From Nymphaea colorata (Eukaryota; Streptophyta; Magnoliopsida; Nymphaeales; Nymphaeaceae), in contig NC_045144.1 in NCBI RefSeq assembly GCF_008831285.2, forward strand, positions 22,461,716 through 22,525,715: DNA of 64,000 nucleotides. Direction: 5' to 3'. Below, piece after piece: positions 22,609 through 33,345 of the stretch. The notes under the pieces are model-generated. The model saw only the letters and a list, made by a program, of their open reading frames with translations, had not been told where the DNA came from and ran no database searches. Position numbers and translations under genes: made by a program. The number at the start of each line of letters is the position of its first letter. Position 1 is the first letter of the stretch.

Positions 22609-23475
22609 ATAACTCTCTGGCTATAAATGTAGCCAGCTGATTTCAGTTACACACACACACACACACATGCATGCACACACACTCTTTGCTTACATCCATG
22701 GGCAAAGGAGGAGCACCATTCTACTATTAATCAAGTCAAATAGAGGCTACAACGAGGCAATACAATAAAATCCCTCAAGACCCAAATCGAGCAATGCCCT
22801 AGAGGGAATCGCAAGAAGGAGGGAACTGAAGAGAATAAGATAATACCTTTTTCTCTCTCAAAAAGGAGGAATATAGGCAAATACCTCTAGAAATAGCCTC
22901 TAATTCAAAGATGGAGCCTTTGTCGTAAATGGCGAGCCAAAATGCTTCTTTTCGCTTTTCTTTCTCAAATTTTTCCCAAGAAATAAACCCCTAGACCCTA
23001 ATTTGTAAAAGGAAGAGTGCCCTTTATGGTTCCCTTATTTTTTCATAACTCACATCATTAAGTGGAAAATATTTCTCTTATGTGGGGTTCAAGGTACACG
23101 TAACAAATCTCTTCCTTAACTTATACACCATCATAGCTTTGACAAAATAGTTTACAGACTCCACCTTCACCAACATAGCCTGAAAAAGGCTCATCTTAAA
23201 AAGTAAAAACACCAATCAAATTCAGTCATTGCTTGAACTTAGCAATTAGAACTGCTTGGTTAAAACATATGCAGGATTTTCAATGGTACCAATTTTCTTC
23301 ACAATAAGTTTATCCAGTGCAATAATATCTTCGAATAAAATCATACCTGACATCAATATGTTTTGTCATCTCATGATACATCTAATCTTTGGTCAAGTGA
23401 ACGACACTTTGACTATCGTAATAAATAATCAACTTTTCTTGACTTGTATAAAGTTACGATAACATGCCCCTCAAC
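22255..23475. repeat. Duplicated LINE-tail/copia block, copy B
   Basis: Matches 30371-31565 in the same orientation through the LINE 3' tail, the DNA after it (ACTCTCTGGCTATAAATG), a CA-rich microsatellite and the 3' end of a copia relic. Each copy has deletions the other lacks: this one misses about 190 bp seen near 30770-30960 but keeps about 220 bp (about 23108-23330) lost from the other. Confidence 0.85.
22648..22684. repeat. (CA)n-rich microsatellite
   Basis: ACACACACACACACACAC, then ATGCATGC, then more CA repeats. A shorter version is at about 30713-30745 in the duplicate block. Confidence 0.9.
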
Positions 23476-23565
23476 TACTGCTTACGAGATTGCTTCAAGT
23501 AATATAATGATTTCTTTAGAAAACACACATGATTATCTTTTCCTTCAACAACAAAATCAAATAAT

Positions 23566-23607
<42 letters not shown>

Positions 23608-23915
23608 TTTTAATAATTTACCAAATAAAAATGTTATTTTAACATCAAGCTATTCTAATTTCATATCATACATGGCAACTAAAGCAAGTATAGAACTATG
23701 CTTATCAACAAGAGAAAAAAATATCACTAAAATTAGTTTCTTCTACCTAGTTGTAGCCTTTTGCAACTAACCAAGCTTTGTCCTTTGCATCTACTAACTG
23801 TGAGGTACCTTCCTTTTTCTTAAAGACACACTTGCAAAAAATCATCATCTTGTCCTTAAGTAATTTACAAGCTTTCATGTTTGATTTCTATGCAGAGATT
23901 CAATTTCTTCATGCA
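23160..23915 (-). mobile_element. Copia relic B, with the same RT-to-RNase H deletion as A
   Basis: Minus strand, about 23912 down to 23160. It starts MHEEIESLHRNQT, then VFKKKEG, FSLVDKHSSILALVAMYDMKLE, LDVKI..FLFGKL, SLYDLN.SRKQ, jumps to LRGML, then RNase H (LIIYYDSQSVVHLTKD; KHIDVRYDF) and finally the copia tail LNLIGV at about 23210. A (TA)n array (about 23571-23605) sits inside the RT part. The deletion junction is the same as in relic A. Confidence 0.82.
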
Positions 23916-23919
23916 TCAC

Positions 23920-24075
23920 AACTAGGGCTGAAGACAAGCCAAGTCAAGTCCGAGCTCACCCAGCTCGAACTCAGCTTGGCTCTTATTTTGCTTAGTTCGA
24001 GCTCGAGCCAAGCTTCATAAAGCTCGCCTGAAATCGAATCGGTTGACAATAATGGAACTTGAGCTCAACTCATCG
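23920..24075. repeat. hAT-MITE-like repeat fragment
   Basis: Begins CTAGGGCTGAAGACAAGCC, close to the terminus TAGGGCTGCAC of the MITE at 37102-37531, and continues with CAAGTCAAGTCCGAGCTC and GAGCTCGAGCCAAGC motifs. I found no matching right end, so it is probably truncated. Confidence 0.45.
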
Positions 24076-24374
24076 AGATTGTTTACCTTCAGCAGAGGCC
24101 TCGCTTCTTTCTTCCTTGCTACAAAAGGAGATGGTAGAGATGGCTGCAGGGGCGAGATGATGAGAGCCAAACTTCGAAGGCGTATGCAGAAAAAAGAAAT
24201 GACAAAAACCTAAAAAAAAAAATCAGATCAAGGGTTTTGTGCTCAAAGCCCTCAATTGAGCAAGCGATAGATCCCTCGAGTGAGGGTTATGGGCTCAGAG
24301 GCTGAGAGCCCTGGCTCAGCTCAAGCAGAGAACCCAAGCTCATGTGAGTAAGGTACTTGGTTTTGACCAGAGAA

Positions 24375-24505
24375 ACCTCACTTAAGGATTTTGAGTAGAG
24401 AACCGGGGAACCCTCGCTCGAGCGAGGATTTTGAGTAGAGAACCAGGGAACCCTCGCTCGAGCGAGGATTTTGAGTAGAGAACCAGGGAACCTCACTCGA
24501 GCGAG
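24375..24505. repeat. 40-bp minisatellite, three units
   Basis: Three tandem units starting AGGATTTTGAGTAGAGAACC and ending in the palindrome CTCGCTCGAGCG. Single unit-like pieces continue on both sides with the CTCGCTCGAGCGAG core. Confidence 0.9.
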
Positions 24506-24569
24506 CAAGGGGACCATCAAAACCCTCGCTCAAGCAAAAAGGTTTTTGAGAGCTCAGAACCCTTGCTAT

Positions 24570-24795
24570 AGAGGGAGAGAGAGAGAGAGACAAATTAGAA
24601 GAGGAAGGAAGAAGAAGGGCTGCAGATGACTTACCATTGGTCATCTGTGTATGTGTGGCTGGAGAGAGAGAGAGAGATTAGAAGAGGAAGGAAGAACAAG
24701 GGCTGCAGACTAGAAGAGGAAGGAAGAACAAGGGCTGCAGATGACTTACCATTGGTCATCTGTGTATGTGTGGCTGGAGAGAGAGAGAGAGAGCA
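24570..24795. repeat. Complex GA-rich tandem repeat
   Basis: GAGA runs, AGAAGAGGAAGGAAGAA, GGGCTGCAGATGACTTACC and TGTGTATGTGTGGCTGG recur twice; the AGAAGAGGAAGGAAGAACAAGGG part occurs three times. The copies are almost identical, so the expansion is recent. Confidence 0.88.
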
Positions 24796-25429
24796 TGTAC
24801 TATGCCAAGTGTCACATTTAAACCACTTTTAAGACCCACCTTTTGTCCCTCCTTGAACCAGATGGTGCAGGTGTACGTTTATACTTGACTCAGTCCCCAT
24901 TAGGGTGTAAACCCTTGATTTTCTAGAGTCACATTACCAACCAGGCCCAGCCCATGCTAATCTAAGCACCTCGGTCCCAGCATCCCAAAAATGGGTGTTT
25001 CAGACAACCAAACATTTGTAAGGCTTATGCATTTGAACTGATCTACGTTTTCTAGACATTCAGCTATATACTACCTACCATTTTTATCTTTTTTGTTGAA
25101 AATTAAGTGGGATGTGTTTTTTGTGTTTGGACATATATAAGTGGTAAAGTACATGTTCCAAAATATGTGTTATTAAATAAATTTTATAAGGGAAAGATCG
25201 AAGGAAAATCAGAACGTTGGAAACCAAATTGTTGACAGAGCTTTACTTTTCTTCCTCTTCTTCTTCCTTCTCTTAGAAACTTTGTCAATTAGAAAAACCA
25301 TTTTTAAATTGGCCAAGAACAATGACCATATGTGCTGACTCATTAAGCTTTCCAAGATCTCATTTAGGTGAGCATGGGAGACCTACCACCCAAATTTAAG
25401 TCATCTTTACTGCTCTTAAGATACTTGGT
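24796..25429. other. Unassigned intergenic DNA
   Basis: No coding motif or repeat could be supported. Confidence 0.3.
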
Positions 25430-25861
25430 TTGCTTTTGGTGCATCGAGAAACCATCTCTGTAATGCTTAAAGTAGCACATTGTTCGCTTAATTACAAACC
25501 CTCTTCAATTTTCACGAGCCAGACGATAGATCTCTTTGCAAATCTGATCCAATTGGAGAATCCACAATTCGTAGATACTTGGTGTGCAATTAATCCAGAA
25601 ACTGAACCCTAATATTTTCTGGAGCGAAATCATTTTGGACTTACTTGTTATGTTATAGGTGAAATGAGATCTGGTTTTGATTAGATATCCAAGCCAACCT
25701 GTCGTGAAAATTGACGGACCCGAGGTGTGGTGTATTGGAAAATTCTTTTCGGGTCGGTTACAGATTCGGTTTGCCCTTTTGAACCCACGGTAACAACAAA
25801 TCTCGTAGCACTGCTCTCTCTCTTGTCTCTCATTTTCGAAGAGGAAAAGCAAAAGAGGTTG

Positions 25862-26508
25862 TACTTCATCTCCCTTTCTCCTCCTAGCTGGAATTCTTTT
25901 CATGGTTTCTCTCAATTTCTATGGAAATTTTTGTCTATTCAGTTGAATGCGGACTGCGATTACGGGCTTCTTTCTTTCTTCTTCGTTTCGCGCTCTCCGA
26001 TTGGTTAGAGTGTGGACATTACAACATGGCCTCTAATTTATTGTTTTTCTCGAGTGTTACCGGTGATTAGATTTAGTATGTGTTGGGTGTGCGGACGGAT
26101 CAGTTTGGCAGTTTAGGCGCTGTGGATGTTATCTTGCTTAAACCCTTGCCAGAGTTTGTTTTCTTTCTTGTTTGATGGATCATTTTACTTCATCTCCCTT
26201 TTTCCTCCTAGCTGGAATTCTTTTTAGGGTTTCTCTCAATTTCTGAGAAATTTTTCTCCTATTCAGTTGAATGCGGGCTGTGATTACGGGCTTCTTTCTT
26301 TCGTCTTCATTTCGTGCTTTCTGATCAGTTAGAGCGTTGGACATTGCAAGTTGATTTTCCTTTGATTTATTGTTTCTCTTCTCGAACGTTATCGGTGATT
26401 AGATTTAGTACATGTTTGGCGTGCAGATGGATTAGTTTGGTGGTTCAGGCGCTGTGGATGTTCTCTTGCTTAAACCCTTGCCAGAGTTTGTTTCCTTTCT
26501 TGTTTGAT
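25862..26508 (+). repeat. Tandem duplication of about 324 bp, promoter-like
   Basis: Copy 1 (25862-26178) and copy 2 (26186-26508) both start TACTTCATCTCCCTTT and end TTTCTTGTTTGATG. They share nearly all sequence with scattered substitutions. The pyrimidine-rich, less AT-biased texture resembles the 5'UTR or proximal promoter of a plant gene, and a candidate start codon follows at 26580. Confidence 0.85.
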
Positions 26509-26579
26509 GCACCGGGAGAGTTTGAAGAGTTTTTGGGTGGTCCCTTGTGGGTTTTACGATTGCAGACTTGTAGAACAGA

Positions 26580-26681
26580 ATGGGCGATCTGGGCATTGAG
26601 GCGCGGAAGCCACTCCTAGGTTTGTCTACGTCGCTTGAGGGCAAAAGGAGGAGCAAGAAGAAAGTGCTCGAGAATGAAGGT
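26580..26681 (+). CDS. Candidate first exon, unidentified protein
   Basis: An ATG at 26580 opens about 33 codons (MGDLGIEARKPLLG..., then a basic KRRSKKK patch) up to AATGAAG|GTAGAG, a good splice donor, at about 26681. The preceding 700 bp look like a plant 5'UTR or promoter. I do not recognise the protein and see no second exon. A LINE begins 650 bp downstream, so the gene may be interrupted or dead. The call rests only on texture, start context and donor site. Confidence 0.3.
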
Positions 26682-27160
26682 AGAGGTGCCGTTAAATTTG
26701 CTTGATTACATATTCCGTGCGGTTCATTTTTTAAATTTTTTAACGAATTTTGGCCGCAACCAATTTTTGACCTTTGATGTAATCGGAGTTTAAATGTCAG
26801 GCATGGCCAATTTATAGGTCGTAGTATCAGGTTAACTGAAATTCGAGGTAGGGTTAGCTTTTTGCAGGATCATATTTCCGTTTTGTATGATTTTCTATAT
26901 TGAGGAGCTTCTTATTTAATTTTTCGATTATTTAAATTTCAGTCTGGTATTTGTGCTTCAAATCTGCAGCCTTTTAAGTGAAACTATGTCAATTAGGAAC
27001 TTGATCTCCCCCATCTAATTTCTTAGAATTGACAGTCTAGATGATTCCCATTAAATATGGTATATGTGCACATGGTAGTTACCTTTTTCAATGTGTGCGT
27101 ATGTGTGCCAAATGATTCCCATTAATTTTGATATGTGAGCATATGTAATTACAAGTTTCG

Positions 27161-27165
<5 letters not shown>

Positions 27166-27215
<50 letters not shown>
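27166..27215. repeat. (TA)n microsatellite
   Basis: Pure TA run of about 50 bases. Confidence 0.95.
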
Positions 27216-27218
<3 letters not shown>

Positions 27219-27389
27219 CTAATAGTTTATGTTGGTTGTTATTTTTTATTTTGCGTTGTTTAAAAGTCTACCAAAAATGCATTTGCAACATCTAGTTATT
27301 TGGCCGTAACTTTTAGTGAGGGTACACCTTTTGCAATAGTTTTGAGTGATAAAAAATTTAAAAAAAACCATCCGGCGGAGGAAAGAAAT

Positions 27390-28800
27390 GATGGTGACAA
27401 TGATAGACCCGTGGTTTGAGAAATGGAATCACCCTGAGGGGTTGGGGAAAGCTCACAAGGCCTTGCCTGATACCGACGATCATTCAAGGGAGCGGGAAGG
27501 TCTCAAAAGGATGAAGGAGGCTGGTGTGCAGGGCATGGCAGGGAATCAGTGATATAGTTCTTGGGCGGTGATCATCAAAAGTGCAGCAGGCAAAGAGGCG
27601 GATTGGGAAGATGCGTTGGATATCCCCGATCTTGGCATTCAGAATGTTAATGGACATTGGGCCTTGGTGATTTCTGATGAGATTCATGAAAGAATGGTGC
27701 TGCCTTTCTGAGGCCTGCGATTGGGACCCTAGTTGGGGAAATCCTAGGGTCAAATGCATATATTGGAAAGCTTTGAACATTTGGAATCAACTCCCTTTAC
27801 AATGTTGCAGAAGGGACTGTTTCTCATTCAAGCATCGTCTAAGGGGGCGTTGGTGGAAATCTTGTTGCCTATAAAATGGAAAGTTCATGATAGGTATTTG
27901 GTAATTAGCAAATGGGAATCGGGGAAGCCAATGAAGATGAAGGTAGCCTCTAGTGTACCAATATGGGATTGTTTGCCAGATATGCATATTTTGGCAGGTA
28001 TTGAAAAGCTGATTGGCGGCCACTGGGTGGCTGAAGACAATTTAACTAAATAATTTGCAAGGAATCGATTTGCTCGAATACGAACCTTTGTTCCTTTCAA
28101 TTTTTCTCTTGTCAATTCTATGTGCATAGTAGATGGTGATTGTGTTCTTGAGCAATTGGAGGAATACGAGGCAAGAATTAGGTTCTGTATTAGATGTGGG
28201 ATTTCTTCACATGGTGAAGGGGCTTGTCCTCAGGTACAGGCAGCTTCCCCCTCTCATTGCTTCCTTTAATCCTCGAAAGTACTTGCTCCAGTAGTTCATC
28301 CACTAATTGACAAGTGGACCCAAGTCAAGGTGGTGAGACGTAAATCGAAATCTGGTTGGTCTCAGATTACAGGAAGCAATCAGAGGGGGAATATGTTGTC
28401 AGTGCTTGGTAATAAAATTCAAGACGCGCCACAAACTGATCTTGATAGGGAACAACCAGATCGCTGGAGAGAAAAGGAGGAAGTAAAAGGGGTGTGGAGA
28501 TGGGTGGAATATCATCTATGGCATAAGACTTTGACGGAAAATCAGATGTGGGTTTGAATCCTAATGGTGGGGAATTGGAGATGGAGATTTTCTATGGTGA
28601 GGAGCAGACTGGGTCAGATAAGAACATAGAGGATCGAACACTAAGTTCAAACATGGTTGTACATGTTGTGCAAGATAAGAGTTCCAAAAGTAAGAATTCT
28701 AAAGCCAGCAGGAAGAAACCTCTTGCTAACAAGGAGTTGAGTATGTTGAAGAAGAAAGGAAATACTAAGAATCATAATTATGTTCTGAAAGAAAATTAAG
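27390..28800 (+). pseudogene. LINE ORF1 (RNA-binding protein) remnant
   Basis: ORF1 of plant LINEs is an RNA-binding protein with a DUF4283 region and a zinc knuckle. Here DUF4283-like sequence (FLIQASSKGALVEILL, then LVISKWESGKP, then VPIWDCLPDMHIL) runs about 27800-28050. RFCIRCGISSHGEGAC, a zinc knuckle of the C-x2-C-x4-H-x4-C type, is at about 28180-28235. Lys-rich segments follow to 28800. Several stops and shifts break the frame, for example near 27710 and 28051. Confidence 0.72.
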
Positions 28801-28914
28801 AGGTGAATGTTTGGCCTGGGGGACAAAATATGAAATTCAACCTAGCAGGAGGGGAGGAGAATATCGTAGGGGTATCTAACCACTAGGGGACAAACTTTTA
28901 ATCTCTAATCAAGG

Positions 28915-30340
28915 ATGAAAGTGGTATTATGGAACGCCAGGGGATTGTCCAGTAAGGCTGCACAAACAGACTGACTGAATCTGGTTAGTCATGAGAATCT
29001 TAATATTATTTTCTTCTTTGATTTGATGCTAACTGAAGAGTGTCCGTTAAGCTTTTTTAGGCGATTTCAAAATTTTGATATGGAATCTCATACTGAAGTA
29101 GAAGGTAAATGGGCTAGGATTAGTTGTGCCTAGAAGAAAAATGAGTTTAAATTTCTGAGTTGTCGGTTTAATTTGCATTGAAACGATTGTATCTTCATGG
29201 AAAAGACAAGAGGGAAGAGGATTGATGTCATTGGGGTCTATTTGCATACTGATTTTAGGGTCAGACATGGCCAGTGAATTATGTTGGCGGCTATGTTGAC
29301 GGGCAGGCATAGTCCAATGCTGATCTTGGGGGATTTTAATTCAGTCAGAAAATCTTCTAAGAAGTTGGTAGGGCCTCGGCATTTTTGGCTTGCACGGCCT
29401 TCAATTCTTTCATCCAATTTGTTGGTCTAGAATAATTAATGGATGGGAAAGATTCTTTGCTTGGTTGAATCATCGTAAGTCCGCAGAGTAGTTATGAGTA
29501 AAATCAACTGATGCTTCTACAATAAAACTTGAGCTGAGATGTTTGATGAATCACTGAAGTTAAGGTGAGATTTTAGAGCCTCTTTTGATCATGCAGCGTT
29601 GGTGGATTTTTCTGTTTCACAGATTCAACGTGAGTTTGGCAAGAAGGTGTTCAAATATTCCTTTCACTGGGACAAACACCTAAGTTGCCAAAATATTATA
29701 TCTAGATTATGGCAGGTTGAAGACAAGGGCTGCCCTATGATGCAGCCATGTGCGAAGCTGGACAAAATAAGAAAGGGTCTATGCCACTGGAGAAGGAATG
29801 CTTTAGAAAAAGTAGATCTAAAAGTTGATCGTTTGCAGAAAGCGCTGGATGATATTCATTTTTGTGATGATAGGGGTTCAAACCATTGGTTTGAGAAGGA
29901 AGAAAAAATCAGATCTGAGCTGAATAAGACCCTGGAAGAAAAAGAGATCTATTGGAAGCAGAGGTCCGACGTGTAGTGGTTAAGGACAACTGGACAAGAG
30001 ATGGAAATAATAGATTTTTCCTTTCTATGGTGAAAAGGATGGTTCAGAAGAGAAGGCTTGCTGAAACTTCAATTGATGAGGGCTCATTTAATGACCCCAT
30101 GCAAATTCAAATCAGTTGAAAAAATCATTTAAAAAAAAATTCTCTACAGATGACTCAAAAGGATCCCTGCCTGAAGATCTATGGCCTGGCATGTTAGTTT
30201 CTGATCAGGATAATGAGTATCTGCTTAAACCAGTGACAGAAGAGGAGATCAGACAGGCTGTAATAGGCTAGAAGGTGGATAACTTTTTGGGGCCTGAAGG
30301 CTTTCCCCATGGATTTTTTCAAAAACAATGGTAAATAGTA
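28915..30340 (+). pseudogene. LINE ORF2: endonuclease and truncated RT start
   Basis: ORF2 begins MKVVLWNARGLSSKAAQ at 28915, the usual start of the apurinic-like endonuclease that nicks target DNA. LILGDFNSV at about 29320 is its GDFN motif. At 29599-29976 a 125-codon frame matches the linker (FHWDKHLSC..., HWFEKEEKIRSELN). Then WTRDGNNRFF, and PVTEEEIRQAV...LGPEGFPHGFFQKQW at about 30225-30335, the first RT block. Multiple stops are present. Confidence 0.85.
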
Positions 30341-30370
30341 GAAGATTTGGTGAGCAGAACTATCATAGAG

Positions 30371-31565
30371 GGGCGAGTTTGGAAACTGCTTATTTGAATT
30401 GGATATTTCCACTAATAGTTTAGGATAATTCTTGTATATTCTTGAAATCTAATAGTGTAGCATGGTAGTCATCGCTGCAGAAATTTGCAACGGGCCATAA
30501 TCTGCCTGCTCACGTCAGGGTTGTCTATAGAAGTGGTATCCTTGCTCTCTGAACAAGAGCGGTGGTGAACTGAGTGTCTGTGCTGCTCGTTTGTTATTTT
30601 TTTTAGTCATTCATTCTTTCAACTTTAATGGAATAGGGGTGATCCTCCAACCCGTTTTTCCTTAAAAAAAATAAATCTTTGGCTATAAATGTGGCCAGCT
30701 GATTTCAGTTATATACACACACACAGATGCATGCACACACATTCTCTCTATAGACTTAAAACGATATTTTTTAGGATTCACTAGAAAAATGAAAAGAGAA
30801 AGAGAAAAGTAGGTGAGCAGAAAAAAGATTGATAAAAACTCAACCGAAAAGTGGGAATGGTTATGTTTTCTGATCGCAATAATCCACCATAGAAATTATT
30901 AAAAAAAGAAGAAAGTTAAACCATAGGGAACAAGAGTAACACATTAATACAAGACATACGTGATTTGACAATATGCTTACACCCATGGGCAAAGGAGGAG
31001 TACGATTCTACTATTAATCAAGTCAAATAGAGGCTACAACGAGGCAATACAGTAAAATCCCTCAAGACCCAAATGGGCAATGCCCTGGAGGGAATAGCAA
31101 GAAAGAGGGAACTGAAGAGAATGAGATAATACATTTCTCTCTCTCAAAAGGGAAAAATATAAGCAAATACCTCAAGAAATAGCCTCTAAATCAAAGATGG
31201 AGCCTTTGTCGTAAATGGCGAGCCAAAATGCTTCTTTCTGCTTTTCTTTCTCACTTTTTTCCCAAAAAATAAACCACCAGACCCTAATTTGTAAAAGGAA
31301 GAGTGCCTTTATGGTTCCCTTTTTTTTCATAACTCACATCACTAGACTTATTTCCTTAAAGACTCAAATGTGGAAAATATTTCTCTTATGTGGGGTTCAA
31401 GGTACACCTAACAAATCTCTTCGAATAAAATCGTACCTGACATCAATATGTTTTGTCATCTCATGATACATCTAATCTTTAGTCAAGTGAATGACACTTT
31501 GACTATCGTAATAAATAATCAAATTTTCTTGATTTGTACAAAGTTAAGATAACATGCCCCTCAAC
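30371..31565. repeat. Duplicated LINE-tail/copia block, copy C
   Basis: Homologous to 22255-23475 (see copy B). Here a 220-bp stretch is missing between 'caaatctcttc' and 'gaataaaatc'; copy B has TCTTC on both sides of the equivalent stretch, which suggests a microhomology deletion. About 190 bp around 30770-30960 have no counterpart in copy B. Confidence 0.85.
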
Positions 31566-31975
31566 CAAATACATTTTTTAATTGCCTCAATGATTGCTAT
31601 ATATTTGGCCTTTGTGTAGATAATACAATAGTAGACTATAAAGTAGTTTCCCAACTGATGGCACAACTTTCAAGAGAGAAAATCAAGCCAATAAGTGATC
31701 TCCTCCTATCAAGGCTACTTGCATAATCTGAAATCAACATATCCAACCAAGCTATCACTGTTCATACCAAAGTCTCTAATGTATCCTTCAAGAATCTAAG
31801 AATCTACTCCACTGCTTGCCTATGGCCTTTTCAGGAGATGATCTATCTACTAACAACATTAATTGCATGCGAAATGTCAAGTCTAGTACAAACCATCACA
31901 TACATAATGCTGAGTCAGGCAGGCCATAACAACACTAGTTGTATCCTTCTTCAAGCTGTAGCTGTAAGATCTTCT
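31426..31975 (-). mobile_element. Copia relic C (RT end to RNase H, undeleted)
   Basis: On the minus strand this gives CLTQ..., a degraded TRPD-ISHAI region, YVDFRLCK (RNase H start), LESCAISWET, KAKYIAIIEAIKKCIWLRGML and DSQS..HLTKD. It covers the very segment that relics A and B have lost, so it represents the ancestral undeleted form. Stops are frequent. Confidence 0.75.
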
Positions 31976-32260
31976 TTTCCAGGCTCCGAGTCAACTTTTG
32001 CTTTTTCTGTTTTTCTTTGGTAGTTAAATATACTGGAAGAAGGACTTGTATAAACCAAGTGATTTGACAGTCCTTTTGGCAAAGGTTGAAGAATCTGAGG
32101 TATAACCTTCTACATAGTTGACTATTTGCCTTTTCTTTAACTTATACATGAGATGTTTACTCCTTTTCCCAAATTCAATTGGTCAATGCGTTTGCAGTCG
32201 TTTTTGCTTTATCTTATTCTGTTTTATTTTCTCTATTATAGGTTCTTCCATCTTTTGCAG

Positions 32261-33345
32261 GTGAAATACAAAGGAGTGAATGCCTCAGATCTCTGAGGGA
32301 TATTTCCCTTGCACTTGCTGAGATGCCTGCACGTGGTGATCTAACAGGTGATGTCTGTCACTCGGCAGATGGTTACCATCTCAATGTTAAAGTATATGAG
32401 AAGCTGCTATTTAGTGTTTTTGACATACTGGACAAGGGCAAACTTGCTGAGGTTTGCTTCATACTGAAATCGTTGGCAATGGTTAGATGGCTGAACACAC
32501 TAACTGCAAATATTTCATTTCTCATCTCGTTTTCACAGGAAGTAGGAGATTCGTGAACTCTTGAAATCAATCTGGCAAATTCTAGGAATCACAAGGACTA
32601 TCCATGGTATATGCTATGCTTGGGTCTTATTTCAGCAGGTATCTCTTTGTAACATATCTTTTGCTTCTGTTGAAATGACTTTTTTTGCATCTACTTGTTT
32701 CAGTTATGGGAGTGTGCTGCAGTATCCAAGTTGTTGCATTGTGATATGTTTTGAAAATGAAACATCTAGAAAGAAGGTTTCTTTCTTTGACTTTCTCTTT
32801 TTCTCAACCAAAGCTTTGTAGAAAATGGAAGAAATATACTCCGTTTTAATTCATATTTTTATGAGGCCCTATTTTTAGTGACATTGAATTTGTTATCATG
32901 AATACTGGGAGGCCATATTATTATCTTTGAGAAGTTTGAATTATGAAACTTTCAAGCATGACATTAATTGTTGAGAAGTGTTTTTCTTTTACCTTTATCA
33001 ATCCTGTTGTTCTTTATGCAAACGTTTAGAAACAATTGACGTTCCTTTTGTTGTCACATTTTTTTATTCTACTGTAACTAATGTAATGTTTTTCATATTG
33101 GCTTTGTTATAACAGTTTATCATAACTGGTGAACAACGGCTTCTACAACATGCCACTGAAATGCTAAGAAAGATTCCACTAAAATAACAGCGAAGTATGC
33201 AGGAAAAGTTATATTTGAAAGGCCTCTGTTTTCCAATCGAAGGAGAAATAGGGAATCAAGAATTAACATTTATGCATTCTGTCTTGTCACCTATAAAGCA
33301 GTGAGCTGATAAGCGTTTGGAGGATTATCATTGCCATTTTTTGAG
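32261..33345 (+). pseudogene. PATROL1: PATROL1-like (MUN/DUF810, unc-13 homolog) gene fragment
   Basis: PATROL1 is a plant MUN-domain protein that helps deliver the proton pump AHA1 to the plasma membrane of guard cells. Three exon-like blocks keep canonical borders. Exon 1 (32261-32451, after TTTTGCAG) reads QRSECLRSLRDISLALAEMP, then ARGDLTGDVCHSADGYHLNV and YEKLLFSVFDIL. Intron 32452-32538 is GT...CAG. Exon 2 (32539-32638) has SIWQILGITRTIH and CYAWVLFQQ. Intron 32639-33115 follows. Exon 3 (33116-33345) has FIITGEQRLLQHA, KIPLK, QRSMQEKLYLKGL, RLEDYHCHF. Exon 2 has lost about two bases near 32547, and exon 3 has in-frame TAA and TGA stops. Only a central piece of the roughly 1100-residue protein is here. 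Retained introns exclude a processed copy. Confidence 0.85.

Larger units (their letters stand above)
27340..30672 (+). mobile_element. L1-type LINE with internally deleted ORF2
   Basis: Order along the plus strand: ORF1 remnants (27390-28800), ORF2 endonuclease (from 28915), the spacer between endonuclease and RT (29590-29980), the start of the RT domain (30130-30340), then a jump to the 3' tail (30371-30672) ending in GTTTTTCCTTAAAAAAAAT. The RT core with its YxDD motif is absent. The 5' end is approximate; I could not find target-site duplications. Confidence 0.85.

Noticed and set aside
24375-24505. CRISPR-like array
   Set aside because: The units are contiguous with no variable spacers, and this is a plant nuclear genome.
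24287-24644. Overlapping frames near the minisatellites
   Set aside because: Repeat-driven, with residue patterns that follow the 40-bp unit. No domain.
27885-28127. Minus-strand frames across LINE ORF1
   Set aside because: Shadows of the plus-strand ORF1, which has zinc-knuckle and DUF4283-like motifs.
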